Both the position numbers and the translations under genes were made by a program. Source: CAYRXM01 sp964449465 (GTDB lineage: Bacteria; Chloroflexota; Anaerolineae; JAFGEY01). Taken from it: DNA of 64,000 nucleotides. A model generated the notes under the pieces. That model did not search any database, was not told the origin of the DNA, and was given only the letters and a program-made list of their open reading frames with translations. How positions within the stretch are numbered: the stretch's first letter is position 1; the number at the start of each line of letters is the position of its first letter. Of this stretch, positions 1 to 7,268 are shown one piece after another. The DNA is taken from NCBI GenBank assembly GCA_964449465.1, contig CAYVBK010000009.1:71243-135242 (forward strand), given 5' to 3'.

Positions 1-24
1 TTTTGCATTTCAACCCTGGCTCGC

Positions 25-144
25 CTGAAAAAAGTCTATTTTGACGCAGATGAGCAGAGACATAGAAAATGCTAAAACACCACAAGCTTTCTTGAACAGG
101 ATCAAGACTCGGTGTCTCCGCGACTCTGTGTTGAGTTTTTTCAG
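25..144. repeat. Intergenic inverted-repeat element, copy A
   Basis: The ends are inverted: CTGAAAAAA at 25-33 and TTTTTTCAG at 136-144. Inside are partly matching arms GCAGAGACA-like (left) and TGTCTCCGC-like (right). The right end covers the stop codon of the flavin oxidoreductase gene ending at 141. A related element lies at 26958-27075, so this looks like a small non-coding repeat family (MITE- or REP-like). Bases 1-24 show nothing recognisable. Confidence 0.5.
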
Positions 145-1607
145 TGGGCCCCTTGTGACCCGCGTTTGAATGTCTGCAATTGCTGCCCATCGGGCAGTTC
201 CTTGTAAAACTCGTCCAGCGGATAGCAGCCCGACACCATGCCCATACGCGGAGCGGTAGTGCAGTCGCTAAACGTGCGGCAAATGCGCCGCCGCTGCAAA
301 GGACGACCGTTCAACACATCGTCGGCCATATCGGGATAGGGCAGCACCATACGGCCATAGCCGACAAAATCGGCCTGACCGGTGCGCACGACATGCTGCG
401 CCACGTTGGGCAGCCACTCTTGCAGATACGAGTAGGCCGAGCCAACCAGACACAGGCCGGGGGCGTGCCGCTTGAGTTCGGCGGTGACAGCGATCTGCCG
501 CGCCACACCAACCAGCGGGTCTTCGGGCGGCAAATAGCCATCGGAGGGCGGGAACTGGGCCGGGCGTTGGATGTGCGGGGTGTAATAGGGACTGCCGCCG
601 GTGATGCACACCAGCTCAATGTCCAGCGATTGGAGCAAATCCAGAAAGGCTTTCGGCTCAGCCAGATCGACACCCACGCCCGTGCCGTCGCCGCCAAAAG
701 CCCAGCGATAGGGACCATCGCCCCACGCTTCCGGCACGCCCACGCCATCTGACCCCGGCCTGAACGGTACAAAATCGAACGCGCTGACGCGCACGCCAAT
801 GTCCAGCCCCGGCGCGGCCTGGCGGATGCCCGGCACGACCTGGCGCAAAAAGCGGGTGCGGTTCTCGAACGAGCCGCCGTATCGGCCCGGCCGATCTACG
901 GCGCTGAGAAACTCGTGGCCCAAATAGCCATGGCAGTGTTTGACATCCACAAAGTCAAAGCCGGCCCGCTGCGCCAACACCGCTGCGTGAACAAATTGTT
1001 CGATCAATTGGTCTATTTCATCGTCGCTCATCAACGGATAATCGGGCGACAGGCCAAATTTGCGGTCCAACACCGGGTGGTGGTAGAGAATCTGCGGCTC
1101 CATCCGCGCCTTGCTGTTGGGCTTGCAAAAGCGGCCCGAATGGGTCAGCTGCAAACCGATGTACAGGCCGTCGGCGGTATTGGCTGCACCCACACCACCA
1201 TAGCGTTCGACATGCGCGTCTACCAACAGTTGACGCAAAGCCGCCACATTATCCACCGTGTCGTCGGTGATCATGAGCTGATTGGGATTGGCACGGGCAT
1301 CGTGCCGCACCGCCGCCGCCTCACCGCCCCAGATCAGCTTGCACCCGCTGAGGCCAAAATTGCGCCAGCGCCGCCGGATCAGGTCGCTGGGATGGCCGTC
1401 GGGGGTGGCGTCCCAGCCCTCCATAGCCAGCACACAAAAACGGTTGCCTATCGTAAAGCCATTTTTGAGCGTATAGGGCTGCGCCAAAGGACTGTCTGGC
1501 CCGGCCTGCATTTCGGCATCAACACCCAACCGAATGCCATGTTCGCCGGCATAGTCGCTCAATTCGGTGGCGGTTTTGAACGAGGCCATACGCCGATATT
1601 CTGTCAT
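141..1607 (-). CDS. NADH:flavin oxidoreductase, Old Yellow Enzyme family
   Basis: A 488-residue FMN-dependent TIM-barrel oxidoreductase, expected in the cytoplasm. Family signatures are visible: LQLTHSGRF near residue 153, the HGYLGHEFLS stretch near 225, and YGGSFENRTRF near 243. It is longer than simple OYE enzymes (about 350-400) but lacks the second Rossmann domain of 2,4-dienoyl-CoA reductases. A few C-terminal cysteines do not form a clear iron-sulfur motif. The ATG follows a GGGGAAGG ribosome site. It is the last gene of an operon with KDPG aldolase and KDG kinase, so the substrate may be an unsaturated or keto sugar derivative. That substrate is inference. Confidence 0.85.
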   Translation of the reverse strand: MTEYRRMASFKTATELSDYAGEHGIRLGVDAEMQAGPDSPLAQPYTLKNGFTIGNRFCVLAMEGWDATPDGHPSDLIRRRWRNFGLSGCKLIWGGEAAAVRHDARANPNQLMITDDTVDNVAALRQLLVDAHVERYGGVGAANTADGLYIGLQLTHSGRFCKPNSKARMEPQILYHHPVLDRKFGLSPDYPLMSDDEIDQLIEQFVHAAVLAQRAGFDFVDVKHCHGYLGHEFLSAVDRPGRYGGSFENRTRFLRQVVPGIRQAAPGLDIGVRVSAFDFVPFRPGSDGVGVPEAWGDGPYRWAFGGDGTGVGVDLAEPKAFLDLLQSLDIELVCITGGSPYYTPHIQRPAQFPPSDGYLPPEDPLVGVARQIAVTAELKRHAPGLCLVGSAYSYLQEWLPNVAQHVVRTGQADFVGYGRMVLPYPDMADDVLNGRPLQRRRICRTFSDCTTAPRMGMVSGCYPLDEFYKELPDGQQLQTFKRGSQGAH

Positions 1608-1652
1608 ATTCTAACCTTCCCCTCGAATGATCTGGGCAGTGACCGGTTTTTC

Positions 1653-2324
1653 TTATTTGCGCGCTTCTTGAATCCAACCCAACACGTTTTTGACGTTTTC
1701 GGTGATGCTGGCATAATTGCCCGCCGAGATCAGGTCTTTGCGCAGCAGGTCGCTGCCCATACCCAGGGCCGCCGCGCCAGCCTTGACCCAGGCGCGCACA
1801 TTGTCGGGAGTGGCTTCGACGCCGCCGGTGGGCAAAATGCTCGTCCAGGGCATGGGGCCTTTGACTGCCTTGATGAACTCGGGGCCGCCCATCGCTCCGC
1901 CAGGGAAAATTTTGACAATTTCGCAGCCCAGTTCTTCGGCCTGCGAAATTTCGCTGACCGTGCCGCAGCCGGGGATGCAGGGAATTTTGCGGCGGTTGCA
2001 CACTCGCACCACTTCGGGGTTGAGGATGGGCGAAACGACAAAATTGGCTCCGCTGGCAATGTACATGGCCGCCGTGGCCCCGTCCATCACCGAGCCGACG
2101 CCGAGAATTACGTCGGGGGCTTCTTGCTCCAAAAAGGTGAGCAGGGCGGTAAAGACGTTCCAGGCGCGGTCGCCACGGTTGGTAAACTCGACAATGGGCG
2201 AGCCGCCGGCCACGCAAGCCTTGATCACCTCTTTGCACACATTGAGGTCGCCATGGTAGAAAATAGGCACGAGGCCGGCATCATACATGGTGTTCAAAAC
2301 CTTCATTCGACTAAAGCGAGCCAT
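1653..2324 (-). CDS. eda: 2-keto-3-deoxy-6-phosphogluconate (KDPG) aldolase
   Basis: A 223-residue class I aldolase cleaving KDPG to pyruvate and glyceraldehyde-3-phosphate, the last step of Entner-Doudoroff and hexuronate catabolism. Visible are VEFTNRG (substrate Glu/Arg strand), GVGSV, and EIVKIFPG, which holds the Schiff-base lysine; ILPTGGV is the phosphate loop. The start is ATG at 2324 because AAAAGGAG lies 8 bases upstream. A TTG at 2345 would place that site inside the gene. It sits 50 bases downstream of KDG kinase, its pathway partner. Confidence 0.92.
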   Translation of the reverse strand: MARFSRMKVLNTMYDAGLVPIFYHGDLNVCKEVIKACVAGGSPIVEFTNRGDRAWNVFTALLTFLEQEAPDVILGVGSVMDGATAAMYIASGANFVVSPILNPEVVRVCNRRKIPCIPGCGTVSEISQAEELGCEIVKIFPGGAMGGPEFIKAVKGPMPWTSILPTGGVEATPDNVRAWVKAGAAALGMGSDLLRKDLISAGNYASITENVKNVLGWIQEARK

Positions 2325-2374
2325 TGCACTTTCTCCTTTTATCAATTTTTATAAAACATCGTAAAACACAAAAT

Positions 2375-3418
2375 TTAGCGACTGACCCGCCCAGAGGCGT
2401 CGCCGCCCATCAATTTTTCGACCTCCTCCACCGTGACCAGGTTAAAGTCGCCGAGGATGGTGTGTTTGAGGCAGGATGCGGCAGTGGCAAAGTTCAAGGC
2501 TCTTTGCGGATCGTTGTATGTTTTCAGGCCATAGATCAGGCCGCCCATAAAGCTATCGCCGCCGCCGACGCGGTCTACAATGGGGTTGATCTGATAGGTG
2601 GGGGCTGTATAGACGGTGGTGGTATCGGCGTTTTTGCTCAGCAGCACCGCGCTCCAGGTGTTATGACTGGCCGAGATCGAGCCGCGCAGGGTGGTGGCAG
2701 CCATGTTCAGGTTTGGGAAACGCTGCATCAATGCTTCCAGCACATAGACATACGCTTCGGCCTCGACCTTGCCTTTGGTCACATCGGCGTCGGGGGCTTT
2801 GATGCCAAACACGGTGTCGGCGTCTTCTTCGTTGCCGATCAGCACGTGGCACTGCGACACCAGGTCGGGCATCACCTCGGCCGGCTTTTTGCCCCACTTC
2901 CACAGCTTGGCGCGATAGTTGAGGTCGCACGAGACGGTGAGGCCCATCTGGCGGGCCGTTTGGGCCGCCTCCAGGCACACCTGCGCCGCCCCTTCCGACA
3001 GGGCCGGAGTGATGCCGGTCCAGTGAAACCAATCGGCGCCGGCCAAGATGTTTTTCCAATCCATCATGCCTGGTTTGATCTGGGCGATGGCCGAGTTGTC
3101 GCGATCATAGATCACCTTGCTGGCGCGATGCACGGCGCCGGTCTCCAAAAAGTAAATGCCCAAGCGGCTGCCGCCGCGGGCGATGTGATCGGTGCCGATG
3201 CCGTGCTGCCGCAAATAGCCGATGCAGGCGTCGCCCAGGTCGCCGGCGGGCAGGCGGGTGACGAACTGGTTGGGAATGCCATAGCGGGCCAGCGAGGCGG
3301 CCACATTGGCCTCGGCGCCGGCATATTTGACCTCAAAGCTCTGCGCCTGGAAAATGCGCTGAAAGCCCGGCGGGGTCAGGCGCATCATCACTTCGCCAAA
3401 GGTGATGACTGGATTCAT
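2375..3418 (-). CDS. kdgK: 2-keto-3-deoxygluconate kinase (PfkB family)
   Basis: A 347-residue ribokinase-family sugar kinase. N-terminal TFGEVMMRLTPP and the GAEANVAASLARYG substrate motif are typical of KDG kinases, and the C-terminal GGGDSFMGGL carries the catalytic Asp. It phosphorylates KDG to KDPG, which the downstream aldolase cleaves. The start ATG has GGAG eight bases upstream. The 154-bp spacer separating it from the toxin gene upstream is unusually long for this operon, so a separate promoter is possible. A TTGCAA-N17-TATACA match exists, but its transcript would begin about at the ribosome site, so I do not rely on it. Confidence 0.9.
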   Translation of the reverse strand: MNPVITFGEVMMRLTPPGFQRIFQAQSFEVKYAGAEANVAASLARYGIPNQFVTRLPAGDLGDACIGYLRQHGIGTDHIARGGSRLGIYFLETGAVHRASKVIYDRDNSAIAQIKPGMMDWKNILAGADWFHWTGITPALSEGAAQVCLEAAQTARQMGLTVSCDLNYRAKLWKWGKKPAEVMPDLVSQCHVLIGNEEDADTVFGIKAPDADVTKGKVEAEAYVYVLEALMQRFPNLNMAATTLRGSISASHNTWSAVLLSKNADTTTVYTAPTYQINPIVDRVGGGDSFMGGLIYGLKTYNDPQRALNFATAASCLKHTILGDFNLVTVEEVEKLMGGDASGRVSR

Positions 3419-3572
3419 GTTTTATTCTCCTTGTATAAAATATGTGGTACTGGTTTGCAAAAAAGAGTATCCTGGCAACAATAGACCCTGGTTTGGTGAG
3501 GGCCAAACTGCGAGTCAACCGGGCAAGACTGTTTCTCCTCTATTGTTGTAAAATGTCCAGGCAGAATGGTCA

Positions 3573-3947
3573 TCAGGCTGTCTGGTCAGCCGTCAATTTC
3601 TCTGATCCTTTTGCATCTCTGGGCAGCAATCGCTCCACTTGATCCAACAGATCAGGCACATCTCTGGTCACTGTTTTCCACACTTGATCCCAATCAACTG
3701 TATCATACGCATGGATAAGGTGATCGCGCATTCCGGCAATCAGTGACCACGGCACATCAATTTGTTGAGCGCGAAATTCCGGCGACAGGCGTTTGACAGC
3801 CTCTCCAATCACCAATAACTGATACAAGACAGATGATTGAGTTTTGAGGTCAGCCAGAAATGCCTCGCCAGTCATGTCACCCACAAATGCCTGAATTAAA
3901 CGAGCCGAGCGAACCAGATCAAGTAAAATGGCATCATCACGCCGCAT
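3573..3947 (-). CDS. hepT: HepT-like (DUF86) toxin, RNase/HEPN fold
   Basis: A 124-residue HEPN protein. The toxin motif RX4HXY is intact as Arg74, His79 and Tyr81 (RDHLIHAY). In characterised HepT/MntA systems HepT is an RNase, and its Tyr is AMPylated by MntA. ATG 3947 is chosen because GAGGGA, overlapping the MntA stop, is correctly spaced. A TTG at 3968 is the alternative. The gene directly follows the MntA antitoxin and lies within a sugar-acid operon, upstream of KDG kinase. Confidence 0.85.
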   Translation of the reverse strand: MRRDDAILLDLVRSARLIQAFVGDMTGEAFLADLKTQSSVLYQLLVIGEAVKRLSPEFRAQQIDVPWSLIAGMRDHLIHAYDTVDWDQVWKTVTRDVPDLLDQVERLLPRDAKGSEKLTADQTA

Positions 3948-3957
3948 TACGGATCCC

Positions 3958-4275
3958 TCAGGCTGCAAAAATGACCTGGGCTGTGTTCAATATTTCCTGA
4001 CGACGCAGCCAATTCGAGCTGCGTTCGATGGCCCGTTTGCTGATCAAATCCACATTTCGGTGCAACAGTGTCTGCAACTCATTTTGCATCTGGACGTGAT
4101 CCAGCAGGCTCCACTCTGCACCTTGGGCAAAAGCGATCAGAATATCCAGATCGCTGTCCGGCCCAAAATCGTCGCGCAAAGCAGAGCCAAACAATGATAA
4201 TTGAGACACCTTCCACCGACGACAAAACCGGGCAATCTCATCTGCAGGAATCTGGGCAATGACATTGCTTATCAA
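3958..4275 (-). CDS. mntA: MntA-like nucleotidyltransferase antitoxin
   Basis: A 105-residue minimal nucleotidyltransferase with GSX10DXD (Gly30-Ser31, Asp42, Asp44), the AMPylation active site of MntA antitoxins. The likely start is a TTG that shares bases with the TGA stop of the upstream flavoprotein gene (sequence TTGA), implying translational coupling. No in-frame ATG precedes the conserved LFGS core. The HepT gene follows with its ribosome site over this stop codon. A stand-alone enzymatic role is less likely given the pairing. Confidence 0.83.
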   Translation of the reverse strand: MISNVIAQIPADEIARFCRRWKVSQLSLFGSALRDDFGPDSDLDILIAFAQGAEWSLLDHVQMQNELQTLLHRNVDLISKRAIERSSNWLRRQEILNTAQVIFAA

Positions 4276-6197
4276 TTATACACCTCCCCATCCCTAAACC
4301 TGGCCCAGGCCGTCTCAAACCAGGCTTCCTCACGGGGAATGGGCCGGCGCGCCACCCACTCATTCTGCACATCGCCATTGTCCGTGACCACCGTTTCCTG
4401 CACGCGGTCGCGGAACGTCGGGTCTTCGGGGGCAATGCGCCAACCCGCATCGAGTTGAGGATGCACCGGCGCGCCCTGAGCGTCCAGCACGATGGCCGAA
4501 CCGCGACTGCCGACTCTGCTCTCCAGGGCAAAGCGGATGGCCTCCAGGTAGACGGCGTGAGCAAAGCACAACTGACGATTGCGCAGCACTTCGACCAACC
4601 CGGCCGACGAGTCAAACGCGCATCCCGATGTTTCCAGCGTGCGGTATTGCGCCCACGCCTCCTCAATGGCACGAGGCAGCTCTTCCAACGAACGGATGTG
4701 TGCCCCGGCGCGGCTCATACGCGCCTGAAATTCGGCGCGCCCGGCCTGCCAGGTCGTTTTTGCCTCCCGGCACCTGCCTGCCCACTCTTCTATTTCGACA
4801 ACGCACTGCATCGCAACCTTGTCTACTTTTTCCCTATCCACCGTCCACCCTTGATACCGATGGGCAATATACTCCGCCGCCCTGAATCCGCCCACCTGCC
4901 CCGAATTGAGGGCTGAGCCGCCGGGCCGGTAGACGCCGTGCGAGCCATTGACCTCGCCCACAGGGAAAAGGTGCTTGACGTTGGCCGATTCCCACCAATG
5001 ATTGGCCGCCAGCCCACCGTTGTTATGCTGAGCGCACACGGCCACCTCCAGCGGCTCGTGTTCAATGTCAATGCCGTGATCGCGATACAGTTCAATGGCG
5101 CCGGGGTTCATCTTGAGCAGGCGCGCAAACGGCGTATCCAACAAGGCCTCAGATTTTCTTAGATATTCGTATGCTTCGCTGCTCAGTTGGTCAAAGGCGA
5201 ACCCGTCGGGGTTGGCGCGGAAATCGAGAAACACCCGCCGCCCTTTGAGAACCGTCTCGATGTACACCAAAATATCTACCAGCGACGAGCCACCGATGGC
5301 CTTGCGCGAGTCGAACGGCCACTGATAGCCCTTGAGGAACACAAACGAATTCATCGCCCCGACCGAGTCGAAATAGGGGCGCAGAAATTCTTGCTCGTCG
5401 CCGCCATCGGCGTTGGTGCTGATAAAGCGCGGGATCACCTGCATATAGGTGCCGGAAACATTCCAACGAAACTGCGTCGAGGCCAGGCCATACTGCGATT
5501 CGGGCAGGCTTTGCGCCCTGGCCCCAGCCAGCAAAGCCAGGCCGATGCCGCCGGTGTGGACAGTAGGATAGACGCTGGTGCGGTACAGCCCGCCCGGCCC
5601 GCCCACGGCCAGCACCACATTTTCGGCGCCATAGGCAGCCAGCGTGCCATCGGCGCGGACAACCACTGCTCCACAGACGCGTTTTTGGCCGTTCTCTTTC
5701 AGGGTGAGCAGTTGGACGACATTTTCATCCTCGCGCACCGCGATGCCCAACTCTTTCACCCGCCGGATCAAGGCACGGCACATCTCGCGCGAGGTATAGG
5801 GGCCAATGGAGGTGGCCCGTTGACGGGGGTCGTGGTCAGTTTTATAGCCCACAAACTGCCCATAGCAGTCGCGCGGAAAGGGCAACCCCAGGTTGACCAG
5901 GTGCGTGAACGCCCGCGCCGACAGAGCCGCCTCCACCAGAGCCAGGTCACCGTGCATGCTACCGCCGGCGAAATAGGTCTCGGCCATGGTGATCGGGGCG
6001 TCGGCGTCATCGCCGCACATGGCTAGCTTGTAATAGGTCTGCTTGTCGCTGCCGGTGTTGATCGAGGTGCCCATCTCTAGCCCTTCGGTGATGATCAACA
6101 CATCTTCGACGCCGTTGGCGCGCAACTGCACCGCCGCGTTCAGCCCGGCTGCACCGCTGCCGATGATCAAAGTGTGGACCCAGGTGATGTCTGACAT
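4272..6197 (-). CDS. FAD-dependent oxidoreductase, succinate dehydrogenase/fumarate reductase flavoprotein-like
   Basis: A 641-residue flavoprotein. The N-terminal dinucleotide fold is IIGSGAAGLNAA (about 11-22). A central FAD_binding_2 region includes VVLAVGGPGGLYRTS. The C-terminal FAD site is FPVGEVNGSHGVYRPGGSALNS (given as its two halves: FPVGEVNGSHG and VYRPGGSALNS). It resembles the fumarate reductase/L-aspartate oxidase superfamily, but no iron-sulfur or membrane partner subunits are nearby, so it may be a soluble dehydrogenase. AAGGAGG precedes the ATG. It lies between an SDR and the TA pair in the KDG operon. The substrate is unknown; oxidation of a sugar acid is inferred only from context. 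Confidence 0.8.
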   Translation of the reverse strand: MSDITWVHTLIIGSGAAGLNAAVQLRANGVEDVLIITEGLEMGTSINTGSDKQTYYKLAMCGDDADAPITMAETYFAGGSMHGDLALVEAALSARAFTHLVNLGLPFPRDCYGQFVGYKTDHDPRQRATSIGPYTSREMCRALIRRVKELGIAVREDENVVQLLTLKENGQKRVCGAVVVRADGTLAAYGAENVVLAVGGPGGLYRTSVYPTVHTGGIGLALLAGARAQSLPESQYGLASTQFRWNVSGTYMQVIPRFISTNADGGDEQEFLRPYFDSVGAMNSFVFLKGYQWPFDSRKAIGGSSLVDILVYIETVLKGRRVFLDFRANPDGFAFDQLSSEAYEYLRKSEALLDTPFARLLKMNPGAIELYRDHGIDIEHEPLEVAVCAQHNNGGLAANHWWESANVKHLFPVGEVNGSHGVYRPGGSALNSGQVGGFRAAEYIAHRYQGWTVDREKVDKVAMQCVVEIEEWAGRCREAKTTWQAGRAEFQARMSRAGAHIRSLEELPRAIEEAWAQYRTLETSGCAFDSSAGLVEVLRNRQLCFAHAVYLEAIRFALESRVGSRGSAIVLDAQGAPVHPQLDAGWRIAPEDPTFRDRVQETVVTDNGDVQNEWVARRPIPREEAWFETAWARFRDGEVYN

Positions 6198-6243
6198 TGT
6201 AGAATATCCTCCTTATTTGTAAGCATTACGCTAACGCATCACC

Positions 6244-7014
6244 CTACAGCCTTTGCAGCGTCATCCCGCCGTCCACCATAATCACCTGCCCGGTGGAGTA
6301 GGCCAGATCGCCGCGCACCAGCATAGCCACCGCTTTGCCAATGTCATCGGGATAGCCCCAGCGCGGCTGAATGGTCAGCCCTTCGGCGATGAGTTTGTCA
6401 TATTTAGCCTGCACGGCGGCAGTCATATCGGTGTGGATCACGCCGGGGCGCACTTCATACACCGGGATGCCAAACTCGCCCAGGCGAGCAGCCCACAACT
6501 GGGTGGCCATGCTGACGCCGGCTTTGGAGAGACAGTATTCGCCGCGGCTGACCGAAACCACCGTCGCCGAAACGGACGAGATGTTGACGATGCAGCCGCT
6601 AAACTGTGGGTTTTCTCGATGCTGTTCGATCATCCAGTTGGCGACGGCCTGAGTGAGGAAATAGGGGCCTTTGAGGTTGATGTTCATGACCCAGTCATAG
6701 CTTTCCTCGGTCGCTTCCAGAATGTCGGCGCGCACGCGGGGAGCCACGCCGGCATTGTTGACCAGCACGTTGAGGTGACCAAAATGGGCGCGGATGTCGG
6801 CCAGCATGCGCCCGCGCGCCTCCCGGTCGGTCACATCGGCGCGGCAGTACAGCACATCGGCGCCGAGGGCGCGTAGCTCGTCCAGAGCGGGTTGCACTGC
6901 CTCATCGGGATGAATGTCGCACACCACAATATCATGGTTTTCGGCGGCCAGACGTTTGGCGATGCCCAACCCAATGCCACGCCCGGCCCCAGTAATTAGG
7001 GCTATAGGTTTCAT
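6244..7014 (-). CDS. Short-chain dehydrogenase/reductase (SDR)
   Basis: A 256-residue classical SDR. It has TGAGRGIG (cofactor glycine motif, about 8-15), NNAG (about 86), a catalytic Ser in NISSVSA, and YCLSK as the YXXXK catalytic pair. It ends with the usual VDGG segment. First gene of a minus-strand operon, with AAAGG before its ATG and a strong promoter just upstream. It probably oxidises or reduces a sugar or sugar acid that feeds the KDG kinase/aldolase module; that specificity is inferred from the neighbours. Confidence 0.85.
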   Translation of the reverse strand: MKPIALITGAGRGIGLGIAKRLAAENHDIVVCDIHPDEAVQPALDELRALGADVLYCRADVTDREARGRMLADIRAHFGHLNVLVNNAGVAPRVRADILEATEESYDWVMNINLKGPYFLTQAVANWMIEQHRENPQFSGCIVNISSVSATVVSVSRGEYCLSKAGVSMATQLWAARLGEFGIPVYEVRPGVIHTDMTAAVQAKYDKLIAEGLTIQPRWGYPDDIGKAVAMLVRGDLAYSTGQVIMVDGGMTLQRL

Positions 7015-7046
7015 TTCAATTCCTTTCTTGCTGACAATTTATGAAC

Positions 7047-7075
7047 ATTTTACACCCGTTTTGACCTTCTGTCGA
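7047..7075 (-). promoter_or_regulatory. Sigma70-type promoter of the SDR-flavoprotein-TA-kdgK-eda operon
   Basis: On the minus strand, TCGACA (7075-7070), a 17-bp spacer and TAAAAT (7052-7047). Each box differs from consensus by one base. The predicted start, near 7040, leaves a leader of about 25 bases with AAAGG before the SDR start codon at 7014. Confidence 0.6.
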
Positions 7076-7199
7076 ACAAGAACCGCATGATATATCACCG
7101 GATATTGCCAACCAACTGCGGCCAGGACCAAGGCATCTCACACCGATCAAGTCTATCGCCGCGGGTTGAGCGCGTTCGGCCAACTCCGGGCGCAAGAGC

Positions 7200-7228
7200 T
7201 TGACTTTTCATCGCCGCTGCAATAAAAT
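7200..7228 (+). promoter_or_regulatory. Sigma70-type promoter of the cyclase/ATPase gene
   Basis: TTGACT (7200-7205), a 17-bp spacer and TAAAAT (7223-7228). The TTG at 7200 is in frame with the gene below, but it is better read as part of this -35 box than as a start codon. Confidence 0.6.
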
Positions 7229-7268
7229 CACCCCGTCGCCAGATAGAACGAAAGGTGGGGTGGGCAGT

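Noticed and set aside
915..2354. Long plus-strand open frame opposite the OYE and eda genes
   Set aside because: Antisense to two clear enzymes, with no recognisable domain. Such shadow frames are frequent in this GC-rich sequence.
3432..3460. TTGCAA-N17-TATACA minus-strand promoter before kdgK
   Set aside because: The predicted transcription start would remove the GGAG ribosome site; not listed as a feature.
7200..7268. TTG start for the cyclase gene
   Set aside because: The TTG forms part of a TTGACT-N17-TAAAAT promoter; ATG 7269 has a ribosome site.
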